Of a DNA stretch of 64,000 bases, positions 1 through 7,123 are shown piece after piece. The position numbers and the translations under genes were made by a program. Location: the NCBI RefSeq assembly GCF_003056405.1, contig NZ_PYVZ01000016.1, positions 1 through 64,000 of the forward strand, given 5' to 3'. Positions within the stretch are counted from its first letter, which is position 1. Every line of letters begins with the position of its first letter. This DNA comes from Devosia indica (GTDB lineage: Bacteria > Pseudomonadota > Alphaproteobacteria > Rhizobiales > Devosiaceae). Under the pieces are notes generated by a model. That model was not told the origin of the DNA. It did no database searches and saw nothing but the letters and a program-made list of their open reading frames with translations.

Positions 1-160
1 CGATAAGCAGCGGCGCACTGGGCGCCGGCAGCGTCAGCATGCCGATAATGCCAACGATCAAAATACCGATCGCGGCACCACCCGCGGCGCGAAGACGTTC
101 AAGCGGGCTGACCGTGACGAGATGAGGCAGAAGGCGAGCGAGGGGAGCAGGAAAGTTCAT
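1..160 (-). CDS. HPP-family integral membrane protein, N-terminal part only
   Basis: The reverse strand opens with an ATG at 160 and reads 53 codons without a stop before leaving the window. The translation has a short polar start, an Arg-rich stretch (LERLRAA), then a hydrophobic segment (AAIGILIVGIIGML) ending in PLLI. This matches the first transmembrane helix of HPP-family proteins (PF04982), in which PLLIAPMGAS normally follows; that continuation lies outside the window. HPP proteins are four-helix inner-membrane proteins, some linked to nitrite transport. Only the first helix is visible, so the assignment rests on pattern and is moderate. Confidence 0.5.
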   Translation of the reverse strand, partial: MNFPAPLARLLPHLVTVSPLERLRAAGGAAIGILIVGIIGMLTLPAPSAPLLI

Positions 161-581
161 GCATGGCTAATAGGCCCGGCAGGCGCTTTAGCCAAGTGAT
201 CACACACCATAAGCTACAGCTGGTAAGACCCCCCCAGTAGGCAAGCGCCCCAGTCCGGCCATCCCGACGCATAAGAAAAACCTAATAACCGATTGAGCTC
301 CCGTCTCTCCAATGGCTAGGTCGGGGTGGTTTCGCGACGGACAACTTTTGGTATTTTCAACGTGATAGCTGCCAAAGGTATAGAGATGATCAGGACGAAC
401 GACGAGCCTAAGTCGCCAACCCCAATCCCCTGTGATGGCTCGAGGGGAACATGAGAAACACCATAATATATCTCATCGGCCATTATGCGGTCGGGAAGCT
501 GACAATCGCACGGGCGATCGCAGCCGCTGCGGACGCACGGATTTTCGACAATCATCTCGCTAATAACGTCATCTTTTCCCT
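161..581. other. gene-poor stretch at the accessory left edge
   Basis: No gene can be supported here. One reverse open frame (316-555, 79 codons; internal ATG at 483) contains a single hydrophobic segment (SSFVLIISIPLAAITL) but has no ribosome binding site and no family I recognise. Base composition is lower in GC than the core genes, in keeping with transferred DNA beside the transposase fragment. Confidence 0.4.
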
Positions 582-845
582 AAGCCGCGGCACCCGTGGA
601 CCAATGGTCAGGTCGAGCGGATGAACCGGACCATCAAGGAGGCGACCGTCAGGCGCTTCCACTACGACAGCCACGATCAGCTTCTTCAGCACCTTCGGGA
701 CTTCATCGACGCCTACAACTTTGGACGGCGACTGAAGACGCTGAAGGGACTCACTCCATACGAGTTCATCTGCAAGCAGTGGACTGCAAACCCAGATCCA
801 TTCATCATAGATCCGATCCATCAGATGCCGGGACTAAACATCTAG
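582..845 (+). pseudogene. IS481-type transposase, C-terminal fragment
   Basis: Reading from 582, the frame gives KPRHPWTNGQVERMNRT, then KEATVRRFHYDSHDQL, AYNF.RRLKTLKGLTPYEF and a DPIHQMPGLN tail. This is the strongly conserved C-terminal end of IS481-family DDE transposases, including the region of the last acidic catalytic residue (NGQVERMNRTIKEA). About 87 of some 300-plus residues remain. The frame is closed by a stop at 564-566, and the N-terminal two thirds with the first two catalytic Asp residues are absent, so it cannot transpose. No terminal inverted repeat was recognised. It is a relic showing past insertion at this accessory edge. Confidence 0.85.
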
Positions 846-1016
846 CGCAGTCGACACGCGGACTAATTGTGGCAGTCGGTCGGAATTTCCGGCCCTTTCT
901 CTGTGGAACCTCTTGTTTTTCTATGCGATCCCGGTCCTGACCTCGGGGGTACGTATGGGGGTCATCGGCGACGGCACCAACAGGATGGACACGTGGAGCT
1001 TAGGTCTGAGCTATGT

Positions 1017-1562
1017 TCACTCAGCGAGCAGCTTGCGGATCGTTGCAACCGGCAGAAACATACGTAGTGGGTTTGAGGGCAGGGACTGGAAGCCGTATTT
1101 GGCGTAGAGCGCTTTACGCCGTTTGAGCTGGTCGGGGTTCCCGTCATCGAGGACGTCGAGGATTACGACAGCAATTCCGATGTCTTCAGATGTTCTGGCA
1201 ATTCGCATTAGGGCGTCAACCAGTAGATCGCCACCAAAGCCCTGACTTGCATAACGTTGATCCACACCGATCATGGACAGAAACGCGGCCGGGATGGAGC
1301 CATGCGCAGGCCGCGACCGGGCATACTTTTCTGGAAGATCCACATAATCGACCGCGTGCGCATTGAGTGCATAGAAGCCAATCACCGAACCGTCGGGGGC
1401 GGTCATCACATAGACGCGGGAATTACCCGCCTTCGACAGTTTGTTGGCCGTCTTCTTGAAGAAGTTGTCGACCTGTTCAACACCACAGGAAAAAGCCGTC
1501 CGATCATGCTTGTCTGGATCGAACGGCTCTATGGTGTTTTTCTCGGGTGGGTTGCCTGTCAC
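1017..1562 (-). CDS. GNAT-family toxin of a DUF1778/GNAT toxin-antitoxin module
   Basis: A 181-aa GNAT acetyltransferase of the TacT/AtaT type. These toxins acetylate the amino group of aminoacyl-tRNAs and stop translation. The acetyl-CoA loop is visible as RYASQGFGGDLLVDAL (Q-x-x-G-x-G/A type), preceded by the usual core strand region, and YAKYGF near the C-terminus carries the conserved tyrosine of the family. The start codon lies inside the stop region of the upstream DUF1778 gene (4-nt ATGA-type overlap), so the two are translationally coupled with the antitoxin first, the normal order for this module. All expected motifs are present, so it is probably functional. The target tRNA cannot be read from sequence. 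Confidence 0.88.
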   Translation of the reverse strand: MTGNPPEKNTIEPFDPDKHDRTAFSCGVEQVDNFFKKTANKLSKAGNSRVYVMTAPDGSVIGFYALNAHAVDYVDLPEKYARSRPAHGSIPAAFLSMIGVDQRYASQGFGGDLLVDALMRIARTSEDIGIAVVILDVLDDGNPDQLKRRKALYAKYGFQSLPSNPLRMFLPVATIRKLLAE

Positions 1563-1867
1563 TTGGACAGGACGCGCGATTTATGGCGGGCAAATGCATC
1601 CTTCAGCCTTGCAGTCGGCTGCGATGGATTGTCGAGTGCGTCGAAGAACGCGGCATGGTCCACCGGCTCCAGAACTGTGCGTTCATGCGCGGCGATCGTT
1701 TCGAGTGCGGACCGATAGGCAGCGCTCATCGTGAAGACACTATCGTCCACACCGCTGAGTGTTGCCGCGCGGTGAATTGCCTCCTTGATATGTGGCTTCG
1801 TGCGGAAATTCATCCGTTCGCTTGCCCGCTCATCTATGTCTTTTGTCGTGTCGTCGAACGTGCGCAT
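1559..1867 (-). CDS. DUF1778 ribbon-helix-helix antitoxin
   Basis: A 102-aa antitoxin of the DUF1778 (TacA-like) family: an N-terminal ribbon-helix-helix segment (RASERMNFRTKPHIKEAIHR) that dimerises and binds DNA, and a C-terminal tail (DHAAFFDALDNPSQPTARLKDAF) that in this family wraps around the GNAT toxin. The ATG at 1867 is preferred over an upstream start at 1996 because AAGGAG lies seven bases before it and the extra residues upstream look non-coding. The gene overlaps the toxin by 4 nt. It very likely autorepresses through the palindrome just upstream (1897-1921). Confidence 0.88.
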   Translation of the reverse strand: MRTFDDTTKDIDERASERMNFRTKPHIKEAIHRAATLSGVDDSVFTMSAAYRSALETIAAHERTVLEPVDHAAFFDALDNPSQPTARLKDAFARHKSRVLSK

Positions 1868-1896
1868 GGTCGTTCTCCTTAAGCGCATTCGCGTCC

Positions 1897-1921
1897 AATG
1901 TACGTCATGAAGGCGTACATT
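1897..1921. promoter_or_regulatory. probable operator of the toxin-antitoxin module
   Basis: AATGTACG (1897-1904), nine bases, CGTACATT (1914-1921): a perfect 8-bp inverted repeat 30 bp upstream of the antitoxin start. Ribbon-helix-helix antitoxins bind such short palindromes, so autoregulation is inferred. Confidence 0.65.
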
Positions 1922-2004
1922 GCAATGCTTTGTAAGAGTTCGAGGTTTGACACGCTCGAACGTACGATCCACGGCAAGATGTCTCGAACCTTCCACGTGC
2001 CCGC

Positions 2005-2565
2005 TTAGCGCGCCAGCACGACGGTGCGAAACGTCAGCGACACTTTGCGTCCAAGCGTCACTTTTTGCTGCTCGATAACATCAGATTTACGTGCAGGGAT
2101 GCCATGTTTCCATTCAAAACGCGCCTCGTCTTGCAAGACGAGCAGTCTCTGTGGTTCTAAAAGTCGGGTCAAAGAGCCCCCCGAGCGCACACTCGAGAAC
2201 TCCATTAAGCAGGCCGAACCGAGGCTGAGCGAAGCGATGGTGTCACCAACGCCCGGCTCACAATCCACATGCGCGGAGATGCCCTGCTCGGGCAGATATT
2301 CGTTGATGATGACTTGATCGGGCTTTGCGTCGAAAATCGCTGCTTCCCAGAGCCGGGTAGACAAGTCATTCAGCCAACTAGGCAGAGCGCCGAGATAAGC
2401 GTTATCAGTTACGCGGCGGGCCTTATGGTCGTAGCGATACCCGTAGTGCTGGACACGACGCTTCAGGTCTCCGAGCCAAGGCAAGTTGTCGATCTGGCCA
2501 AGCAGCGCTTCTTCATCTGACTGAATGATGAAGTTGGGCAAATATCGTGCACCGGCTGGCAGCAT
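2005..2565 (-). CDS. AlkB-like 2-oxoglutarate/Fe(II) dioxygenase
   Basis: A 186-aa protein of the AlkB superfamily, which oxidatively demethylates alkylated bases in DNA or RNA. Seen in order: N-terminal substrate-lid region (RVQHYGYRYDHKARR), the HxD iron motif in GISAHVDCEP, a later iron-ligand His in WKHGIPAR, and the R-x-V-S-L-T-F-R motif that binds 2-oxoglutarate. The compact size and the HYGYRYD pattern resemble ALKBH-type stand-alone homologues rather than E. coli AlkB. The ATG at 2565 is preceded by GAGAA at good spacing; a TTG two codons upstream (2571) is possible. It stands alone beside a toxin-antitoxin module in the accessory edge. Fold certain, substrate unknown. Confidence 0.85.
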   Translation of the reverse strand: MLPAGARYLPNFIIQSDEEALLGQIDNLPWLGDLKRRVQHYGYRYDHKARRVTDNAYLGALPSWLNDLSTRLWEAAIFDAKPDQVIINEYLPEQGISAHVDCEPGVGDTIASLSLGSACLMEFSSVRSGGSLTRLLEPQRLLVLQDEARFEWKHGIPARKSDVIEQQKVTLGRKVSLTFRTVVLAR

Positions 2566-2935
2566 GGGCAAATTCTCATATGGTAATGCTGGCGAGGATA
2601 GCGGTGGATTGTTTTCGGGTCACGGCAATCTGAACACCCGGTGCTGAAGGCGCGGTACTTGGTCAACGCGCTTTGGCCACCCAGCGTATTGGCGTGCACG
2701 TAGCCAGGAAAGCGGGATGGCTTGAACTCGTGGATTTCGGGTTCGCCGAGGATAAGTTCGACCACAGCCGCGTGTTTCAGTGTGCTGGGCTGCAATGGGG
2801 GAGCAGGCGTCGCTGGGCTTGAACAGGACGCGTTGGGAAAGCTTGGACAGTTCAGAGACTTATTCCTGAACACGATCATTCGGTCCGCGAGACGGTATGG
2901 GGCAAATTGTGGCTAAGTGATTGAGATTTAAGGGT
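2566..2935. other. unassigned stretch between the AlkB-like gene and the tRNA fragment
   Basis: No convincing gene. One reverse open frame (2463-2879) overlaps the AlkB-like gene by about 100 bases. Its upstream part reads smoothly (VVELILGEPEIHEFK, then KPSRFPGYVHANTLGG, then CSDCRDPKTIHRYPRQHYH), so it may be the remnant of a real gene that lost its stop, but I do not recognise the family and see no integrase motifs. Confidence 0.3.
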
Positions 2936-2983
2936 ATTGAAAATCCGCGTGTCGCTGGTTCGATTCCGGCTCTGGCACCACCA
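2936..2983 (+). repeat. 3' fragment of tRNA-Phe (GAA), probable island attachment site
   Basis: The sequence runs from a TTGAAAA anticodon loop (anticodon GAA at 2939-2941) through a T-arm GCTGG-TTCGATT-CCGGC into TCTGGCACCACCA. The D-arm and 5' acceptor strand are missing, and the acceptor end is the wrong length for a clean tRNA. Integrases commonly target tRNA 3' halves and leave such a partial copy at the far end of an island. Accessory genes lie to the left and core genes to the right, which fits an attR-like boundary. Confidence 0.6.
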
Positions 2984-3205
2984 CCTTCCTATGTCGTGAA
3001 CAGCAAGCAGAGCAGTGGGCTGCCTGTGCCATGGTCTGGCTGCTATTGGCCGATCCGACAGATGGCCGGCCAAGGGCCTCGGGACCCGATCGGACCTGGC
3101 AGTCCGGTTTCTTGCGCAAATTGATTCAATCTGCATTCTTCCACACACACTCCCTTTACGCGTGCTCTGCTAGCCTTACCGCCTAGCAAACTGGGAGCCA
3201 GTAAG

Positions 3206-5050
3206 GTGGCGGGCGATACCGAACTTCTGCTCCGCATACAGACGGAAGTCCTCGAAGCCGTCGCACGTGGGGAAGAACTGGCCGAGGTCGGCGACATTTT
3301 GTGCCGTCGCGTCGAGAGCCATGTGCCCGGGGTGACCTGCTCCATCCTGCTGATTGAAGCGGGCAGGGTGCGCCCGCTCGCTGGCCCCAGCCTGCCGGTC
3401 ACCTATTCGGCTGCGGTGGACGGTGTCCCGATCGGCCCATGCGCTGGGTCCTGCGGCACCGCCGCCTGGCGCGGCGAACCGGTGATCGTTACCGATATCG
3501 AAACCGATCCGCTCTGGGCCGACTACAAGGCCCTGGCCTTGCCGCTGGGCCTGCAGGCCTGCTGGTCGAGCCCTATTCACAACAGCGAGGGCCAGGTGGT
3601 TGCCACCTTTGCCTTCTACTACGACACCAAGCGAGGTCCCTCCGCTTTCGAGCGTGACGTGGTGGCCACCTGCCTGCACCTGTGCGCCCTGGCGATCGAA
3701 CATGAACGCGTCCGTGCCAGGATCCATCGTCTGGCCTATTTCGACGTGCTGACCGGCCTCCCCAACCGGGGCCATTTCAACGCCGCGCTGGCCGAGCGCA
3801 TCCTGGTTGGCGAACCCTTCGGGCTCATCCTGCTTGATATCGACCATCTCAAGCTGGTCAATGACAGCATCGGCCACGCCGCAGGCGATGCGCTCATCCG
3901 CGCCATCGCCGGCCGCCTGCGCCAATGTGGCCCGGACATTCTGCCCTGCCGCCAGGGGGGCGATGAAATCGCCCTGCTTGTCTCCGATTGCGCCGACCAC
4001 GCCGCTCTCGAGGCTGCCGCCGCCCGCGTGCTGGCCGCAGCCTCCGGCATGGTCGAGGTCGGCGATCAGACTATCGATGCGCATGTGACGCTGGGCGGCG
4101 CGCTGTTCGACGTCGATGGCATCGATTCCGATACTCTGTGCCAGAACGCGGATTTTGCCCTGTATCAGGCCAAGCAGACCCATCGCGGCGGCTATGTCGG
4201 CTTCCGCCCGGATCTGCGCACCGACATGGTCGAGCGGATCGACACTGTGCGCCGGCTCGGCACGGCCCTGAACGAGAACCGGCTGATCGCGCACTATCAG
4301 CCCATCGTCCGGCTCGAAACGGCCGAGATCGTGGGCCTGGAAGCCCTTGCCCGCCTGGTCATGCCGGATGGCACCATCGTCTCTGCCGGGGCGTTTCAGA
4401 CCGGGCTTGAGGATCCGCGCATTGCCTATGAACTGACCGGCAGGATGCTCAACCATGTGGCGCAGGACATCCGCTACTGGCTCGATGCCGGCATTCCGTT
4501 TCAACATGTGGGCATCAACGTCACCACGGGCGATTTTCAGCGCGGCGACCTGGCCGAGCGGATCCAGGACATCTTTGCCCGCCAGAACGTGTCGCTCAGC
4601 CATGTCGTGCTTGAGGTCAATGAATCCGTCTTCATGGGCGACAGCGACCAGACCGTGCCGCGGGCCGTGGAGGCCCTGCGCGAACAGGGGCTTCTCGTCG
4701 CGCTGGATGATTTCGGCACCGGCTATGCCTCGCTCACCCATCTCCTCAGCTTCCCGGTCGATATCATCAAGATCGACCGCTCCTTTGTCGAAAGGCTGGG
4801 CGTCGACCAACCCAGTGGCGTGGTAACGCGTGCCATTCTCGATATCGCCCGCCAGCTCGACACGCGGGTGGTCGCAGAAGGCATCGAAACCGGCCAGCAG
4901 GCCGACATTCTGGCGCGATATGGGTGCCAGATGGGGCAGGGCTATCTGTATTCACGCCCCGTCCCGGCCCAGGACGTGACCCCCATGTTGCAGCTTTTTG
5001 GCCAGAAGCCGGACTTGCCCCGGCGGGCTTCGGCCGGCGCCTCAGGCTAG
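3206..5050 (+). CDS. GAF-GGDEF-EAL cyclic-di-GMP signalling protein
   Basis: A 614-aa soluble protein. A GAF sensory domain spans roughly residues 20-165 (CAGSCGTAAW and VIVTDI typical), a GGDEF domain 175-335 and an EAL domain 350-600. The EAL phosphodiesterase residues look complete: EALAR, NVTTGDF, EVNES, DDFGTGYASL, KIDRSFV, EGIET and QGYLYSRP. The GGDEF motif reads GGDEI and no RxxD inhibitory site is evident, so the diguanylate cyclase half may be weak or regulatory. Net activity is therefore inferred to be c-di-GMP breakdown gated by the GAF domain. The start is GTG at 3206, with GGGAG about ten bases upstream. There is no membrane segment. The gene is monocistronic, converging on a small membrane-protein gene. 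Confidence 0.93.
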   Translation: MAGDTELLLRIQTEVLEAVARGEELAEVGDILCRRVESHVPGVTCSILLIEAGRVRPLAGPSLPVTYSAAVDGVPIGPCAGSCGTAAWRGEPVIVTDIETDPLWADYKALALPLGLQACWSSPIHNSEGQVVATFAFYYDTKRGPSAFERDVVATCLHLCALAIEHERVRARIHRLAYFDVLTGLPNRGHFNAALAERILVGEPFGLILLDIDHLKLVNDSIGHAAGDALIRAIAGRLRQCGPDILPCRQGGDEIALLVSDCADHAALEAAAARVLAAASGMVEVGDQTIDAHVTLGGALFDVDGIDSDTLCQNADFALYQAKQTHRGGYVGFRPDLRTDMVERIDTVRRLGTALNENRLIAHYQPIVRLETAEIVGLEALARLVMPDGTIVSAGAFQTGLEDPRIAYELTGRMLNHVAQDIRYWLDAGIPFQHVGINVTTGDFQRGDLAERIQDIFARQNVSLSHVVLEVNESVFMGDSDQTVPRAVEALREQGLLVALDDFGTGYASLTHLLSFPVDIIKIDRSFVERLGVDQPSGVVTRAILDIARQLDTRVVAEGIETGQQADILARYGCQMGQGYLYSRPVPAQDVTPMLQLFGQKPDLPRRASAGASG

Positions 5051-5202
5051 AGCAGGGCGCTCAGCACCGCTGCCGCCACGCCAACCATGGTAAAAGCACA
5101 TGCAAAGCCCGATAGCACCATCAGCCGCTGGCGCTGCGCCGGAACGCCGCGCCGCAGGCGAGTCAGGTCCAAACCGGACTGGTCGAGATCGAGCTGGGTC
5201 AT
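5047..5202 (-). CDS. 51-aa single-pass membrane protein, unknown function
   Basis: The reverse strand reads from ATG at 5202 to a TAG at 5047-5049, overlapping the stop of the convergent GGDEF-EAL gene. It has a strong Shine-Dalgarno sequence, GGAGG seven bases before the ATG. The protein has a polar Asp/Arg-rich N-terminal half (LDLDQSGLDLTRLRRG, then QRQRLMV) and one C-terminal hydrophobic helix (GFACAFTMVGVAAAVLSALL). I recognise no family. The ribosome site, the amphipathic-plus-membrane layout and the codon usage support a real small gene. Confidence 0.65.
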   Translation of the reverse strand: MTQLDLDQSGLDLTRLRRGVPAQRQRLMVLSGFACAFTMVGVAAAVLSALL

Positions 5203-5371
5203 CTTGCCGCCTCCGCAACACGCCATTCCAAAGGGAACGCAATGTGTTAGCCGGGCCGCCGCCTTGCTGGGCCGTTTCTTACCCTTGATGGCAGCGAGGA
5301 TACCGCGAGCCTTCGGCCATCCAAGCGCGTTCTCCCTTTGCGGTTAATTTGTTTCAAATCCCCCGCGCTCC

Positions 5372-5387
5372 CATCTTGTATGGAAGA
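5372..5387 (+). promoter_or_regulatory. 16-nt motif shared with the glpD/AEC intergenic region
   Basis: CATCTTGTATGGAAGA lies about 40 bases before uxaC. The same sequence with one change (T for the first A of the AAGA) occurs on the reverse strand at 18044-18059. The TTGTAT core resembles half-sites of GntR/FadR-type regulators, which often control sugar-acid genes. A common regulator is inferred. Confidence 0.4.
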
Positions 5388-5424
5388 CATTGAAACTGCC
5401 CGGTGAACGTGGCACAACCTCCCC

Positions 5425-6843
5425 ATGACCCAGCCAAGCCATCTCCATCCCGACCGTTTGTTTCCCGCTTCCGAGCCTGCGCGCGCCATTGCGCGCGATC
5501 TCTATGGCGCCGTCAGCGACCTGCCGCTGATCAGCCCGCACGGCCATACCGATCCATCCTGGTTCGCCCGGAATGGCCGCTTTGCCAGCCCCACCGCGCT
5601 GTTCCTGACGCCGGACCATTATGTGCTGCGCATGCTCAGGAGCCGCGGCATCAGCTATGATGCGCTGGGCATCCCCCGCAAGGATGGCAAGACCATCCAA
5701 ACCGATGGCCGCAAGGCCTGGCAACTGTTTGCCGAGAACTACTATTTGTTCGCCGGCACGCCGTCGAAGACCTGGATCGACCATTCCCTACATGCGGTCT
5801 TTGGCGTCACCGAAGAGCTCTCCGGCGCCACCGCCGACAGCATTTACGACGCCATCGATGCAAAGCTGGCGTCACCCGACCTGCTGCCGCGCGCCATTCT
5901 CGATCGCTTCAAGGTCGAGGTCATCGCCACCACCGAATTTGCGCTAGATCCCCTGGCCCATCACCAGTCCATGGCCGAACAGGGCCTGATCGGCCAGGTC
6001 CGAACCACCTACCGTCCGGACGACGTCACCGATCCGAGCCGCGCCGCCATTGTCGAAAATCTGCACAAATTCGGCGAACTCACCGGCGAGGACATCACCA
6101 AATGGGATGGGCTGATCAACGCCCACCGCAAGCGCCGCGATTATTTCCGCAAATTTGGCGCTGTCGCCACTGACCATGGCGTGCCCACGGCCAACACCGC
6201 CGACCTGCCGCTCAATGAAAAGCAGGCCCTGCTCGACAAGGTGCTGGCTGGGCGCCACGACGCCAGTGATGCCGAACTGTTCCGCGCGCAGATGCTCACC
6301 GAAATGGCGTTGCTCTCGGTCGAAGATGGCATGGTCATGCAGATCCACGCCGGTTCCCGCCGCAACACCGATCCGCTGCTGTTTGACGAGCGCGGCGCCG
6401 ATCTGGGCGCCGACATACCGGGGCCGACCGACTATGTCGGCGGTCTCAGGGCGCTGCTCAGCCGGTGTGGCAATGAGCCGAACCTGCAGATCATCATGTT
6501 CGTTCTTGACGAGACCACCTATGCCCGCGAACTGGCCCCCATGGCCGGCTACTGGCCCTCGCTGATGATCGGCCCGCCCTGGTGGTTCCACGACAGCCCG
6601 CAGGGTATCCGCCGCTATCTCGATCAGGTCGTGGAGACCGCCGGCTTCTACAACCTCGCCGGCTTCAACGACGACACCCGCGCGCTGCTCTCCATCCCCG
6701 CCCGCCACGATGTCTGGCGCCGCGAAGTCAGCGGCTTCCTGGCCAACTGGGTCGCCGAAAACCGCCTCAGCAAATCCTCTGCCACCGAAATCGCCAGGCA
6801 TCTGAGCTATCAGGCGGCGAAAGACGCCTACAGAATTAAGTAG
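5425..6843 (+). CDS. uxaC: glucuronate isomerase
   Basis: A 472-aa UxaC of the amidohydrolase fold. It interconverts D-glucuronate and D-fructuronate (and galacturonate with tagaturonate) at the entry to hexuronate breakdown. Visible signatures are the N-terminal metal motif LISPHGHTDPSWFA, the QIHAGSRRNTDP segment and the GPPWWFHDSP segment with GFNDDTRALLSI near the C-terminus. Length is normal for the family. No other uronate genes flank it, so the rest of the pathway must be elsewhere. The spacer upstream (5203-5424) carries no second gene, only the 16-nt motif at 5372-5387. No strong Shine-Dalgarno precedes the ATG. Confidence 0.96.
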   Translation: MTQPSHLHPDRLFPASEPARAIARDLYGAVSDLPLISPHGHTDPSWFARNGRFASPTALFLTPDHYVLRMLRSRGISYDALGIPRKDGKTIQTDGRKAWQLFAENYYLFAGTPSKTWIDHSLHAVFGVTEELSGATADSIYDAIDAKLASPDLLPRAILDRFKVEVIATTEFALDPLAHHQSMAEQGLIGQVRTTYRPDDVTDPSRAAIVENLHKFGELTGEDITKWDGLINAHRKRRDYFRKFGAVATDHGVPTANTADLPLNEKQALLDKVLAGRHDASDAELFRAQMLTEMALLSVEDGMVMQIHAGSRRNTDPLLFDERGADLGADIPGPTDYVGGLRALLSRCGNEPNLQIIMFVLDETTYARELAPMAGYWPSLMIGPPWWFHDSPQGIRRYLDQVVETAGFYNLAGFNDDTRALLSIPARHDVWRREVSGFLANWVAENRLSKSSATEIARHLSYQAAKDAYRIK

Positions 6844-6889
6844 GATACGGCGTGGTCACGTCACCCTCATGCTCTCTCCTTCAGAGGAG

Positions 6890-6992
6890 GGTCGCGTCGG
6901 CTGAGGCGCTAGCGTTCTTCCCTCCCTCCCCTTGATGGGGAGGGTAGCGGCGCTAGGCCCACAGGGTCGTAGCGAAGCTAGGGTGGGGTGAT
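6890..6992. repeat. GC-rich palindromic intergenic repeat (copy A)
   Basis: CCCTCCCC (6924-6931) pairs with GGGGAGGG (6937-6944) over a 5-nt loop, followed by a second imperfect hairpin and a closing TAGGGTGGGG. Related copies lie near 8525-8605, 9998-10030, 16388-16450, 22441-22511, 23505-23570 and 39323-39440. The 280-bp spacer 6844-7123 holds no gene. Confidence 0.7.
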
Positions 6993-7123
6993 CGCCTTCA
7001 GTCCTCATCTCAGCAGCGCCAGTTGGGGCACCCGGCAGACCGTTCCGCCTCACTTCCATCACCTTCTCGCGTCACGTGCACAGAACCGTCGAATCGTGTC
7101 CTCGCTTCTGCTCTAATGGCGCC

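Noticed and set aside
316..555. 79-codon reverse frame with one hydrophobic segment
   Set aside because: No ribosome binding site, no recognised family, located in decayed accessory DNA.
2921..3124. 67-codon forward frame containing RVAGSIPALAP
   Set aside because: This is the familiar translation artefact of a tRNA T-arm (here the tRNA-Phe fragment), not a protein.
3176..4810. 544-codon reverse frame opposite the GAF-GGDEF-EAL gene
   Set aside because: Antisense shadow; the forward frame has clear domain motifs throughout.
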